A stretch of 28,044 nt of DNA. Source: Flemingiibacterium sp045579745. Lineage in GTDB: Bacteria > Bacillota > Clostridia > Oscillospirales > CAG-272. The notes beneath the pieces are model-generated. The model did no database searches, was not told the DNA's origin, and saw only the letters and a list, made by a program, of their open reading frames with translations. This document shows positions 1 to 8,289 of the stretch, in pieces; the first letter of the stretch is position 1, and the number at the start of each line of letters is the position of its first letter. The position numbers and the translations under genes are program-made. The DNA is taken from assembly GCA_045579745.1 (NCBI GenBank), contig JAZNMQ010000028.1, positions 1-28,044 on the forward strand. Direction: 5' to 3'.

Positions 1-62
<62 letters not shown>

Positions 63-398
63 ATTGTATATTAAGCAGCTACTCCGTTTCCGTTTGATCG
101 CTTCAATCGCCGCCGCACTCATTACTAAGCTCGGTTAACGCGAGAAGCTCCCACGTCTCTGTTTTTCACCGCTTGATATCGTTTCCTTAGAGCTTGATTT
201 CTTTGCTCTTTTACTTAATTTACCTTTTGTTCGTGTTCAAAAGAATTGTCGAGATTTCTTTTAGTTATCTATCTTTCCTCGTTCAGGCCAAGCTCATTTC
301 TGAGCTCTCCTTCACTTTGTACTTTCCTAAATCTCTTGTTGTTCAATTTTCAAGGACCATCCTCGTCACGCTCGAGCTTTCTCTTACGCGACTCGTAT
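63..398 (-). promoter_or_regulatory. rRNA operon leader with boxA-like antitermination site
   Basis: This is the transcribed spacer between the proximal rRNA promoter and the 16S 5' end. On the minus strand, 358-338 reads GGTCCTTGAAAATTGAACAA, which resembles the boxA element of Firmicutes rRNA leaders (NusB/S10 antitermination). A second, weaker boxA-like stretch (TTCTTTTGAACACG) lies near 255-242. No coding potential is convincing here: the small open frames have no Shine-Dalgarno sequence and biased, leader-like composition. Confidence 0.7.
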
Positions 399-461
399 AT
401 TATACCACATGCTCACGCCTTTGTCAATACCTTTTTTAAAGTTTTTTTAAAAAGTTTTTTC
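399..461 (-). promoter_or_regulatory. rRNA promoter P2 (proximal), consensus sigma-A
   Basis: On the minus strand: -35 TTGACA at 427-422, a 17-bp spacer, and -10 TATAAT at 404-399, so a perfect consensus. A/T tracts at 428-461 upstream look like an UP element. The start region reads ATACGAG, nearly the same as at the distal promoter. Confidence 0.93.
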
Positions 462-519
462 CATCGACTTCTGCTATGGCATGTCCGTCCGCAACACTCT
501 TCTCCGTCGCGGCTCGTCT

Positions 520-585
520 ATTATATCATATACGCTATACCCTTGTCAACCCCTTTTTTAAGGTTTTTCTAGGTTTGTTGAAAAT
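520..585 (-). promoter_or_regulatory. rRNA promoter P1 (distal), consensus sigma-A
   Basis: On the minus strand: -35 TTGACA at 549-544, an 18-bp spacer, and -10 TATAAT at 525-520. The A-rich flank at 550-585 includes AAAAAAGG just before the -35, as in P2. The initial transcribed bases AGACGAG match P2 (ATACGAG). The two -10 boxes are 121 bp apart. Confidence 0.92.
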
Positions 586-633
586 GTGCATACTTATTTT
601 AATTAAATGTATACTATTGTTCGAGGTGTCAAT

Positions 634-1299
634 ATGCTTACAATATTTATACGAATAATTCTTGTTTACTCGCTACTCGTCGGAACCATGCGCATTATGG
701 GCAAGCGGCAAATCGGTGAATTACAGCTTTCTGAGCTGATCACGACGATTCTCCTGTCCGAGCTTGCCGCGCAGCCGATCACCGACGACCAGATTCCTCT
801 TGCTTTTGCAGTCATTCCAATTGCCACTCTGCTTTCACTCGAGGTTATCATCTCCTTTGCTGTTACCAAGCTGCATTTTTTAAAGCCTATTTTCGACGGC
901 AACCCGAGCGTTTTAATTGTTCATGGGAAGATCGACAAAAAGGAGATCGCAAGAGTTCGCATCAGTCTTGAAGAGCTTCTGAGCGAGCTTCGCTATGCAG
1001 GCATTCCGGATATCAGCGATGTTGATTACGCAATTCTCGAACAAAACGGCAGGCTGTCCGTCATCCCCAAAAGGATGAAGTCACCGCCTGCCGCTTACGA
1101 TTTTAATTTAAAGATTGAAGAATCCGGAATAGCTCACGCCATCATCGTCGATTCGGTTGTCAGCAATTACGACCTTGCGCTTATCGGGAAGGACCGAAAT
1201 TGGTTGGATTCCCGTCTTCGCCACTACAACACAACTCTTGATGAGGTGTACCTTTTTACTGTTAATGATATAGGAAAGGAAAATTTGATCCGAAAATAA
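634..1299 (+). CDS. DUF421 (YetF-like) membrane protein
   Basis: This is a 221-residue member of the DUF421/YetF family, common in Firmicutes; its biochemical role is not established, though Bacillus relatives are linked to spores and membranes. Three hydrophobic segments cover about the first 85 residues, with the family motif GKRQIGELQLSEL between the first two. A soluble C-terminal domain follows. I chose the ATG at 634 because GAGGTG lies five bases upstream; an upstream ATG at 607 in the same frame has no ribosome site. The stop overlaps the next ATG (TAATG at 1297-1301), so the two genes are probably translationally coupled. No clear promoter is visible in the short gap to the divergent rRNA promoters. 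Confidence 0.9.
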   Translation: MLTIFIRIILVYSLLVGTMRIMGKRQIGELQLSELITTILLSELAAQPITDDQIPLAFAVIPIATLLSLEVIISFAVTKLHFLKPIFDGNPSVLIVHGKIDKKEIARVRISLEELLSELRYAGIPDISDVDYAILEQNGRLSVIPKRMKSPPAAYDFNLKIEESGIAHAIIVDSVVSNYDLALIGKDRNWLDSRLRHYNTTLDEVYLFTVNDIGKENLIRK

Positions 1300-1652
1300 T
1301 GCGTTCATTTATAACAGCTTCATTAATCCTCAGCAGCGTGATTGTCGCCATCGCGTGCAATTCGGTAATAGCGATCGATAAAATCGAAACCTTACTCGAA
1401 ATCTGCGATGAATTCGGCGCGGATGCGTCCGCCGAAACCGCTGATAAGCTTTTCGACGAATGGAACGAATGCAAGGATTTTCTCTCACTTTCGATACACT
1501 ATAACGAAATCCAGGAGGCAGAATTTGCAGTCATTGCAATCCGACGCCACAAGGAAGATATCGAAGCGCGTGATGTACAGCTTGAAAACCTAAGAGATAC
1601 GCTCATTCACATCGCCGACAGCCAACGGTTTTCGCTGACGAGCATATTTTAA
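1299..1652 (+). CDS. DUF4363 family protein
   Basis: A 117-residue protein with one N-terminal hydrophobic segment (about residues 5-25, signal anchor or signal peptide) and a charged helical remainder. Its size, layout and position directly after a DUF421 gene fit DUF4363, which usually accompanies DUF421 in Clostridia; function unknown. The ATG shares one base with the DUF421 stop, so translation is likely coupled. Its TAA stop (1650-1652) interlocks with the TAA of the convergent DUF2344 gene inside the palindrome TTAA, and no terminator separates them. Confidence 0.8.
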   Translation: MRSFITASLILSSVIVAIACNSVIAIDKIETLLEICDEFGADASAETADKLFDEWNECKDFLSLSIHYNEIQEAEFAVIAIRRHKEDIEARDVQLENLRDTLIHIADSQRFSLTSIF

Positions 1653-2329
1653 CGGAATACTGTAATCTTATCTGCAAGATAAACCTCGCGGCGCATGATG
1701 GAATAATGTTCGCTGAACGGATCGTCAAGGCTCAGGCCTAACTTTTGCTCCGCCGCCTTGATAATGTATTCGGGATTCAAGTAGTTCGCACTATCTGCCG
1801 AAAGCAGAGCTTTTATTGTAATCTCGCCATTCTCAAATTTGCATTCTTTGAGCGTGATGTACGGCGAGATGTCGACCTCTTTATCACCCGATTTCGAGCG
1901 TTTTAGCATGATAAGCGGATTTGAGTAAAGCTCTCCGAGCGAATCAGCAACCGCCTCTGACAGCTTTGGCGATGTCAGCTTTATCTCATATTCGCTCCAT
2001 TCAATTTCGCTGAATTTGCGTTCGCTTTGATAAATCTCGGTAATCTGCATTTCGTCGGTGAGCGCTGCATTAACTCTGCTTTTTATTTCTTCAAGCTCCA
2101 TCGGCTCAACAAGACGAATATCAAAAAATTCGCATTCACTCTGCGTTCCGATTGAAAGCGGAAGCGAAAATGTCAGCTTCAGTCTTGGATTAAAGCCCTG
2201 CGAATACCATACAGGAATGCGAGTGCGCACTAAGGTGCGTGTCATCGTGCGCACAAGGTCAAGATGCGAAATATATTGAAGCATCCCTACCTTGTAGAAT
2301 TTTGCTCTTATCGGCATTGGCTGCACCAT
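1649..2329 (-). CDS. DUF2344 / TIGR03936 radical SAM-linked protein
   Basis: A 226-residue protein of the DUF2344 family, which is almost always next to, or fused with, a TIGR03960-type radical SAM protein. The N-terminal signature is visible: the segment FYKVGMLQYISHLDLVR near residues 11-27, then WYSQGFNPRLKLTFSLPL near residues 41-58. The start at 2329 is supported by GGAGG nine bases upstream. The gene begins 22 bases inside the 3' end of the radical SAM gene in another frame, so the two are co-translated. In many Firmicutes the pair sits upstream of RNase G and L21/L27 genes; neither follows here. Molecular function is unknown. Confidence 0.9.
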   Translation of the reverse strand: MVQPMPIRAKFYKVGMLQYISHLDLVRTMTRTLVRTRIPVWYSQGFNPRLKLTFSLPLSIGTQSECEFFDIRLVEPMELEEIKSRVNAALTDEMQITEIYQSERKFSEIEWSEYEIKLTSPKLSEAVADSLGELYSNPLIMLKRSKSGDKEVDISPYITLKECKFENGEITIKALLSADSANYLNPEYIIKAAEQKLGLSLDDPFSEHYSIMRREVYLADKITVFR

Positions 2330-4179
2330 GACTTTTCACCTCCAAGCTTATTCGCGCCGCAGCCCGTACAGCCCTCAGCGCAGTTTTTGTTTGTTTTTGA
2401 GCAATATGCGTTGTGACGCTCTCTGAGCAGAAACGCCTTATCGACACCGCAGTCAATAATATCCCACGGAAGGATTTCATCCTCTGCGCGCTCACGCTCT
2501 GCATAAAACGAGGTGTCGATACCGCATGCGTCGAAAATCTCCATCCAGATGCCGTAGTTGAAGAACTCCTCCCACGCATCGAACTTAATTCCGCGTTTAT
2601 GTGCTTCGAGCATTGCCGGAGCAAGTCTGCGGTCGCCTCTTGCAAACACAGCCTCAAGACGGCAAACATCCGCATCGTGGTAGTTATACTTTATTTTAGG
2701 ATCGTTAATCTTGCTGCGCAGATACATCTGCTTGCGCTTCAACTCATCAAGCGAATTTTGCGCTTCCCATTCAAACGCCGTGAACGGCTTTGGAATGAAG
2801 CAGGAAACACTTATAGTAACCGTCGGAGCTTTTCTGCCCTTCACTCCGCGGAAAACATCATAATAGGTGTCTACAACATGCTTTGCAAGCTCCGCAATTC
2901 CGTCGAGGTCTTCCTCAGTTTCGGTCGGAAGTCCGAGCATGAAATAGAGCTTCACCTGATTTTTGCCCGCCTCGAATGCTACGCGGCAAGCTTTCATAAG
3001 ATCTTCCTCTGTAACATTCTTGTTTATGGTGTCGCGAAGTCTTTGAGTGCCCGCCTCAGGCGCAAAAGTCAGTCCCGATGCACGGACGGACGAGATCTTT
3101 TCCATCAGTTCCTTTGTGAACATATCAAGACGCATTGACGGAAGCGAGAGATTCACCCTCGCGGCATCGGTCCAGGTAAGAAGTGTATCGCACAGCCCGT
3201 TTATCTGCGAATAATCGCTGATACTCAGCGAGGAAAGCGAAATCTCATCATATCCCGTTGACTCACACAGAGCGCGAGCTTGACGGTCGAGCACTTCTAC
3301 CGATTTTTCGCGTACGGGGCGGTAAACCATTCCTGCCTGGCAGAATCGACAGCCGCGAATACATCCACGATAAACCTCAAGCATAACTCGGTCATGTACA
3401 GTTTCGATATAAGGCATTACGAACTTTTCAGGATAGAACGCATTGTCCATATCCTTGACAATTCGCTTCGTAATACGGGATGGGATGTCGTCATACTTAG
3501 GCTTGTATGCTTTGATGGTACCATCGGGATTATAGCTTACCTCATAAAGCGACGGGACATAGAAGCCCTCAAGCTTTGCTGCCTCGTGTAAAAATGCAGA
3601 GCGCGAATAATCGCCGTTCTCTTTCATTTTAATATACAGCTTCATAAGCTCGGGAAGCGCTTCCTCGCCCTCTCCGATAGAGAAGATATCGAAGAAATCC
3701 GCAATCGGCTCGGGATTATACGAGCATGGACCACCTCCGATAACAATAGGGCAAGCTTCGCCGCGCTCCGATACAAGAAGCGGAATGCCCGAAAGCTCGA
3801 GCATGTTTAATACAGTAGAATAGCAGAGCTCATATTGAAGCGTGAAACCGACAAAATCAAAATCGCTGAGCGCATCACCGCTCTCGTGCGCATAAAGCGG
3901 AATGTTGTATTTGCGAAGCTGCTCCTCCATATCCACCCATGGAGCGTATGCGCGCTCGCACCATAGCTCGGGATGAGCATTTATCGCGCCGTAGAGTATG
4001 CGAACGCCGAGATTCGACATTCCAATCTCATAGGTATCCGGAAAGCAGAACGCGAATCTCGCTTTGACCTCGGATTTATTTTTGATGATTTGTCCGTATT
4101 CACCGCCTGTATAGCGGCCGGGCTTTAATACCTTTTTCAAAAGGCGTTCTGCCGCGGCTTTTGGTATCAGATTTTCCAT
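2308..4179 (-). CDS. B12-binding-like radical SAM protein (TIGR03960 type)
   Basis: A 623-residue radical SAM enzyme. The N-terminal third resembles a cobalamin-binding fold (for example FCFPDTYEIGMSNLGVRILY near residues 44-63, and IGGGPCSYNPEP near 147-158). The radical SAM core has the iron-sulfur motif C273-x3-C277-x2-C280, followed by the core sequence FAPEAGTQRLRDTINK. The C-terminal tail is cysteine-rich (about the last 35 residues), possibly binding another metal site. AAAGGA precedes the ATG at 4179. Its partner DUF2344 overlaps the 3' end. The substrate is unknown; family and architecture are clear, and the reaction is not inferred. Confidence 0.93.
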   Translation of the reverse strand: MENLIPKAAAERLLKKVLKPGRYTGGEYGQIIKNKSEVKARFAFCFPDTYEIGMSNLGVRILYGAINAHPELWCERAYAPWVDMEEQLRKYNIPLYAHESGDALSDFDFVGFTLQYELCYSTVLNMLELSGIPLLVSERGEACPIVIGGGPCSYNPEPIADFFDIFSIGEGEEALPELMKLYIKMKENGDYSRSAFLHEAAKLEGFYVPSLYEVSYNPDGTIKAYKPKYDDIPSRITKRIVKDMDNAFYPEKFVMPYIETVHDRVMLEVYRGCIRGCRFCQAGMVYRPVREKSVEVLDRQARALCESTGYDEISLSSLSISDYSQINGLCDTLLTWTDAARVNLSLPSMRLDMFTKELMEKISSVRASGLTFAPEAGTQRLRDTINKNVTEEDLMKACRVAFEAGKNQVKLYFMLGLPTETEEDLDGIAELAKHVVDTYYDVFRGVKGRKAPTVTISVSCFIPKPFTAFEWEAQNSLDELKRKQMYLRSKINDPKIKYNYHDADVCRLEAVFARGDRRLAPAMLEAHKRGIKFDAWEEFFNYGIWMEIFDACGIDTSFYAERERAEDEILPWDIIDCGVDKAFLLRERHNAYCSKTNKNCAEGCTGCGANKLGGEKSWCSQCR

Positions 4180-4201
4180 TTTGGTTTCCTTTCAGAAATA
4201 A

Positions 4202-4231
4202 TTTGGGATGTCGCAAAAGCGGCATCCCAAA
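4202..4231 (-). terminator. Intercistronic hairpin (weak terminator or processing site)
   Basis: TTTGGGATGTCGC at 4202-4214 pairs with GCGGCATCCCAAA at 4219-4231: 13 pairs with one G-U and an AAAA loop. It sits 6 bases after the stop of the 907-residue gene and before the radical SAM ribosome site. There is only a poor U-tract on the minus strand, so partial termination or RNA stabilisation is more likely than a full stop. Confidence 0.6.
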
Positions 4232-4236
4232 TCGGC

Positions 4237-6960
4237 TTATATTGATAAGAACGATATTACAAGAACCGGTGCGACCCAGAAGAGCTGATACAGCATTATC
4301 CAAAGCGATTTAATATCAAGCTCGCTTCCAAAGCTGTAGATAAAGACCATCGCAACGATTCCGATAAGCATTGCGAGTACTTTAAAAATCATGTTAGTTC
4401 TGATAACCGCTCCAACGCGCTCGCAAAGCGCAACAGTTTTAAGGAGTGCCTTGACAGAACGCTTTGAAACAATACCGCTGCTGCAGCGCTCAAAGGTATG
4501 CGGAATATCCTCGACAGTTTTCGATCTGATAACCTTAATCGGATATTTCGCCGCTTTGATCTTCTTTGCAAGCATCAAATCGTTGATATTAGGGTCAAAC
4601 GACTTGATACCGACACACATGCCGGTCTTGTAAAGCTGCGAAAGAATATCCTCAAATTCGCTGTCTATAGTATACTGAACATAAACCTTTGCTGTGAGCT
4701 GACCGCTATAAGCAACATATAAGATTCCGACAGGGGTGCTCGTTTCGATTCGCTTGTCCTCGGAATCAAAAGGCGGTTCATAGTCCTTCTTTTCCATATA
4801 CGAAGCCTTGCCGATGAATACCTCAACATCGTCGATAGTCACAGCGAATCCGTCCTCGTCAACCTCAATAAGCTCAACGTCCTCGGAATGACCGAGATCA
4901 TGTGTTGCTTGGTTGAATACTTCCGCAAGCGGTCCGCCAACCTTAACAAATGCACTCGCGAGGCTATAGATTATTTCATCAATACGATTGTTACCGTAAA
5001 CCTTGATGCTTGTCACCTTAACTCCGCCGGACGGGAAAACTTCCTTATCTTCGAAGGAAATTACAGCAGAGCCTGCATAATCATTCAGCGAGGTTTCACC
5101 GACTATTGCGCTGTCATTGTCAAACGCTTCCTTTGACGCTCTGTAGAATGGGAAGCTGAAAATAATAAATGAAGCAAGCGGCATAGTCAGCGTTATAAGC
5201 ATAAACGCCATAGTGAACGACGAATGAATGCTCTGTGTCTTCAGGAATGTAATAATAATGAAGATTGCCGCTAAAATCAAAACTACGGGAATGATAACAC
5301 CGATTATCGGCTTTGTAATCTTAGCGTCATGAGCGCGTGCGAAGAAGCCGTCAACAAAATCAGTCTTTCCGACTCTGATTATCTGAGAATCGGCAGGAAT
5401 GTAGTCGCGGAATATTTCCCTTTCAAGCGATTCTGTCGAATTGGAAACCGACGAAACTACAAATTTCTTTTTCTTGGAAGATACAATATTAAAGCTGAGC
5501 ACATTGCTCTTGAGCATCATGAACTCGTAAATCAATGCAAGCAGGATCGCAAATGCTACAGGAAGATTGAACAGCTTGAAATCCTGAACCGGCGCTGTCA
5601 GGCAAGCGACCAAGGTGTACAAAACAGACATGATAAACAAGAACGCTGTAATGCTTTCGGGCACGGGCTTCAGAGCAAACAAATCCTTAGCTCCGCCGAT
5701 AACCTGACGGTAAACAAGAGCTCCGCCAAGCACGATCATCTGCAGATCGATCATCGCGTACACAATCGGATACGATGTCGGGCGCATAAACGTCGGCAGC
5801 GTAATTCCGAAAAGCGAATAATTCTCAATAAAGAATACCGCCCCCAGAAGAACCACAGACATGATGATTCGGAGAATAAGCGTGTAATACTGAGATTTAT
5901 AGCTCGTCAGTATTTCAGAAACCTGATCTCTTGTGGTAAACTCAACCTTTGATGCAACAGCCTGCATCTGAGTTGTTTCTTCATGCTTTTTAGCAATTTC
6001 ATTTTCAAACTCGGTTGCCTTTTCTTCGCCAACGGTTTCCTTGAGCTCGTCATTCATACCGAACGCAATCATCAGATTAATATCGGTCTGATCGATTTCA
6101 ACGCCATTCGGATCACCGTAAACACTCTGCTCCGCAGCGACCGCTTCCTCTGCAGTTTCCGCCAAATCTTCTTCACGCACGGGAGTGAAGACTTCGGTTG
6201 CCGCGCCTTCATCGAAGGAAGCCTCAACAATACTGTCGATTTCGCTTTCAATATCATCCTGCACAGCACTCTTAACCATGCTTATATCAAATACAGCGGT
6301 CTTTTCAGTATCCTCAGCCTCGCTGACTTCGATCTCATCCGATTCGACGATCTGCGCATCGCCATCGTCAAACAGCTTGACATCCTCATCCTCAAAATCA
6401 GCCGCTGTTGCTTCCTCGCTCATTTGGGCAAAACTCTCAGCTTCAGATTCAGCAGCTGAAATCTCCTCATCCGAAATAGCGATTATAGGAGAGTCTGACT
6501 CTTCTTCAATTATAGATTCGGGAATAGGATCAGGAATAATCGAAGCATCCTGAGCGACCGTTTCGGCTTCCTCTTTCACCGTCGGGCGATGATTGGACGA
6601 AAATTCGCGAACGATTTCCTCCGAATCATCCTCCTCAATTTGAACAGGTTCAACAGGTTCAGCAGGCACCTCTTTAGGCTCAGGCTTCGTAATATATTTT
6701 GCAATAAGCTCGTCAATATCAAGATCTGAATCATCCTTTGCGGTTGCCGCTTCGGAATTTTTCAGCTCATCTCTTGCGATGTTATATACAACGTCGTCGA
6801 TTTCGAGCGTCTTGCTTGGCTTAGCAGCAGAACTGCGAAAAACCGGCTCGGTAGTCTTGGCTTGACGCTCTGAATCTTCAACGCTCTTATGCAAAAGCGC
6901 TAACAGCTCGTCAGCCGATATGTCGTTTTGCTTTGCCGAGGACTTATCATCACTGCGCAT
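4237..6960 (-). CDS. Degenerate P1B-type ATPase-like membrane protein with acidic N-terminus
   Basis: A 907-residue protein. Residues 1-345 are acidic, low-complexity and probably cytosolic. Eight hydrophobic segments follow in the P1B-ATPase arrangement: about 358-379, 399-417, 435-456, 464-483, 552-573, 582-604, 856-876 and 884-905. The 605-855 loop aligns by eye with a P/N domain: FEDKEVFPSG (636-645) where DKTGTLT belongs, VGGPLAEVF (674-682) at the HPLA position, VEVFIGKASYMEK (712-724) like the N-domain end, and GIKSFDPNIND (784-794) at TGDN. The CPC site reads MPL (593-595) and the GDGxND hinge is absent. It should therefore not pump ions by the normal cycle. AAAGGA precedes the start; rlmB ends 20 bases upstream, so they are co-transcribed. 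Function unknown: regulatory or structural roles are possible. Confidence 0.85.
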   Translation of the reverse strand: MRSDDKSSAKQNDISADELLALLHKSVEDSERQAKTTEPVFRSSAAKPSKTLEIDDVVYNIARDELKNSEAATAKDDSDLDIDELIAKYITKPEPKEVPAEPVEPVQIEEDDSEEIVREFSSNHRPTVKEEAETVAQDASIIPDPIPESIIEEESDSPIIAISDEEISAAESEAESFAQMSEEATAADFEDEDVKLFDDGDAQIVESDEIEVSEAEDTEKTAVFDISMVKSAVQDDIESEIDSIVEASFDEGAATEVFTPVREEDLAETAEEAVAAEQSVYGDPNGVEIDQTDINLMIAFGMNDELKETVGEEKATEFENEIAKKHEETTQMQAVASKVEFTTRDQVSEILTSYKSQYYTLILRIIMSVVLLGAVFFIENYSLFGITLPTFMRPTSYPIVYAMIDLQMIVLGGALVYRQVIGGAKDLFALKPVPESITAFLFIMSVLYTLVACLTAPVQDFKLFNLPVAFAILLALIYEFMMLKSNVLSFNIVSSKKKKFVVSSVSNSTESLEREIFRDYIPADSQIIRVGKTDFVDGFFARAHDAKITKPIIGVIIPVVLILAAIFIIITFLKTQSIHSSFTMAFMLITLTMPLASFIIFSFPFYRASKEAFDNDSAIVGETSLNDYAGSAVISFEDKEVFPSGGVKVTSIKVYGNNRIDEIIYSLASAFVKVGGPLAEVFNQATHDLGHSEDVELIEVDEDGFAVTIDDVEVFIGKASYMEKKDYEPPFDSEDKRIETSTPVGILYVAYSGQLTAKVYVQYTIDSEFEDILSQLYKTGMCVGIKSFDPNINDLMLAKKIKAAKYPIKVIRSKTVEDIPHTFERCSSGIVSKRSVKALLKTVALCERVGAVIRTNMIFKVLAMLIGIVAMVFIYSFGSELDIKSLWIMLYQLFWVAPVLVISFLSI

Positions 6961-6980
6961 ATTTTCATTCCTTTCTGTTT

Positions 6981-7820
6981 TTATCCGCGCAGTTGCCTTG
7001 CGGCTTCACACAGAATAACCGCAGTTGCGCAGGAAACATTTAGTGAATTGACTTTTCCGTACATCGGAATAGAGATAATAAAATCGCATTTTTCGCGAAT
7101 CAGCCGCGAAAGACCTTCGCCCTCGCTGCCTACAACGATTGCAGTCGCGCTGTCGAATTTTGTATCATAATATGTCGTACCGTCAGCCTCGGCACCGTAG
7201 ACCCAAATGCCCTTTTCCTTAAGCTCGTCAATAACCGCGGCAAGGTTTGGAACCTTTGCAACAGCTAAGTGCTCAAGCGCGCCGGCAGAAGCCTTATCAA
7301 CCGCCGCAGTAAGTCCCGACGCACGCCTTTTCGGTATTATCAAGCCATGCGCACCCGCGCCCTCAGCACATCTGATTATTGCACCGAGATTATGGGGGTC
7401 GACGACCTCATCAGCAATAACGATGAGCGGCTTTTCTCCGCGTTCAGCCGCAAGTGCGAGAATGTCATCAACTGTAACATATTCCTTTGCGGCAGCCATT
7501 GCGGCAACGCCCTGATGATTCATTCCGTCCGACAGAAGATCAAGCTTGCTTTTTTCAACTTCAATAACGGGGATTTTTCTATTGATCGCCTCGGCAACAA
7601 TAAGTGTTATCGAACCCTCGCGGTCGCCCTTTCTGACAAAGAGCTTATCAATCGACCGACCGGAGCGAAGCAGCTCCAAAACGGCATTACGACCGCAGAT
7701 GGCGTAATTCTCGTCACTGCGCTTTTCGTCCGCCATTTCGGATCGTTCACGCTTTTGCTCGGGTTTATATTTTTTGTGTGTATTATTTGTGTAGCTTTTA
7801 GAGTTGTTTTTTTTGTACAT
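6981..7820 (-). CDS. rlmB: 23S rRNA (guanosine-2'-O-)-methyltransferase RlmB/TrmH family
   Basis: A 279-residue SpoU/TrmH-type methyltransferase that uses S-adenosylmethionine; RlmB methylates G2251 of 23S rRNA in E. coli. A basic, lysine-rich extension fills about residues 1-30. The substrate-binding domain starts at YAICGRNAVLELL, and the trefoil-knot SPOUT domain holds the three motifs: DPHNLGAIIRCAEGAGA, VVGSEGEGLSR and IPMYGKVNSLNVSCATAV. AAAAAGG lies five bases before the ATG at 7820. It is the first gene of the operon, behind the promoter at 7880-7908. Family assignment is firm; RlmB over a paralogue such as YacO is the usual Firmicutes call but the exact target base is inferred. Confidence 0.92.
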   Translation of the reverse strand: MYKKNNSKSYTNNTHKKYKPEQKRERSEMADEKRSDENYAICGRNAVLELLRSGRSIDKLFVRKGDREGSITLIVAEAINRKIPVIEVEKSKLDLLSDGMNHQGVAAMAAAKEYVTVDDILALAAERGEKPLIVIADEVVDPHNLGAIIRCAEGAGAHGLIIPKRRASGLTAAVDKASAGALEHLAVAKVPNLAAVIDELKEKGIWVYGAEADGTTYYDTKFDSATAIVVGSEGEGLSRLIREKCDFIISIPMYGKVNSLNVSCATAVILCEAARQLRG

Positions 7821-7879
7821 ATTTACCTTTTTCGTTAAGAATGTATATAATTCGGCATTTTATTATTATTTATAAGATA

Positions 7880-7908
7880 ATTATATCACACTTTAAAGGT
7901 TTTGTACA
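7880..7908 (-). promoter_or_regulatory. Promoter of the rlmB operon
   Basis: On the minus strand: -35 TGTACA (4/6) at 7908-7903, a 17-bp spacer, and -10 TATAAT at 7885-7880 with an extended TGA before it. Transcription would begin about 50 bases before the rlmB ATG. Confidence 0.7.
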
Positions 7909-7928
7909 TACCTTTTAATTATTTTTTC

Positions 7929-7964
7929 AAAAAAAAATGCCGTATAAATTACGGCATCTTTTTT
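7929..7964 (-). terminator. Bidirectional rho-independent terminator
   Basis: ATGCCGTA at 7937-7944 pairs perfectly with TACGGCAT at 7950-7957 around a five-base loop. A run of A on the left and T on the right gives a U-tract on both strands. It sits 12 bases after the stop of the zinc-ribbon gene, which it should terminate. Confidence 0.9.
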
Positions 7965-7976
7965 CAGATTAAAAAA

Positions 7977-8252
7977 TTACTGCTGCTTCATTTCAGCGTA
8001 GCATTCGCTGCAGTAAACAGGTCTGTCATTGCTGGGCTGGAAAGGAACTTTAGCTTCCTTGCCGCATCTTGCGCAAACAGTAGTAAAGAGTTCTCTCTGG
8101 GGCTTACCAGCGTTCTTTCTCGCATCGCGGCAAGCTTTGCATCTCTGGGGCTTGTTCTGGAAGCCCTTTTCTGCATAGAACTCCTGTTCGCCTGCAGTGA
8201 AGATGAATTCTGCGCCGCAATCCTTACAGATCAATTTCTCGTCCTGATACAT
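7977..8252 (-). CDS. Double zinc-ribbon protein (CxxC-x17-CxxC family)
   Basis: A 91-residue protein made of two four-cysteine zinc ribbons: C9/C12 with C38/C41 (25 residues apart) and C60/C63 with C81/C84 (17 residues apart, the CxxC-x17-CxxC signature). Basic residues link the two. Such proteins are widespread in Firmicutes and may bind nucleic acid, but no function is established. GAGG lies nine bases before the ATG. It is a single-gene transcript: a consensus promoter (8389-8416), a structured leader and a strong terminator. The unusual leader suggests post-transcriptional control. Confidence 0.9.
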   Translation of the reverse strand: MYQDEKLICKDCGAEFIFTAGEQEFYAEKGFQNKPQRCKACRDARKNAGKPQRELFTTVCARCGKEAKVPFQPSNDRPVYCSECYAEMKQQ

Positions 8253-8289
8253 GGTGTGTTACCTCGCTTGTGTAGAATATGTTTTATTT

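Noticed and set aside
194..572. Small open frames in the rRNA leader and promoter region
   Set aside because: They overlap rRNA promoters and boxA-like leader sequence, lack ribosome sites and have odd Phe/Leu/Ser-rich composition.
2413..3138. A 241-codon plus-strand open frame opposite the radical SAM gene
   Set aside because: It lies wholly antisense to a gene with a clear CxxxCxxC motif and resembles no family.
5329..5952. A 207-codon plus-strand open frame inside the 907-residue gene
   Set aside because: It is antisense to a clear membrane-protein gene, has no ribosome site, and its composition is that of a complement frame.
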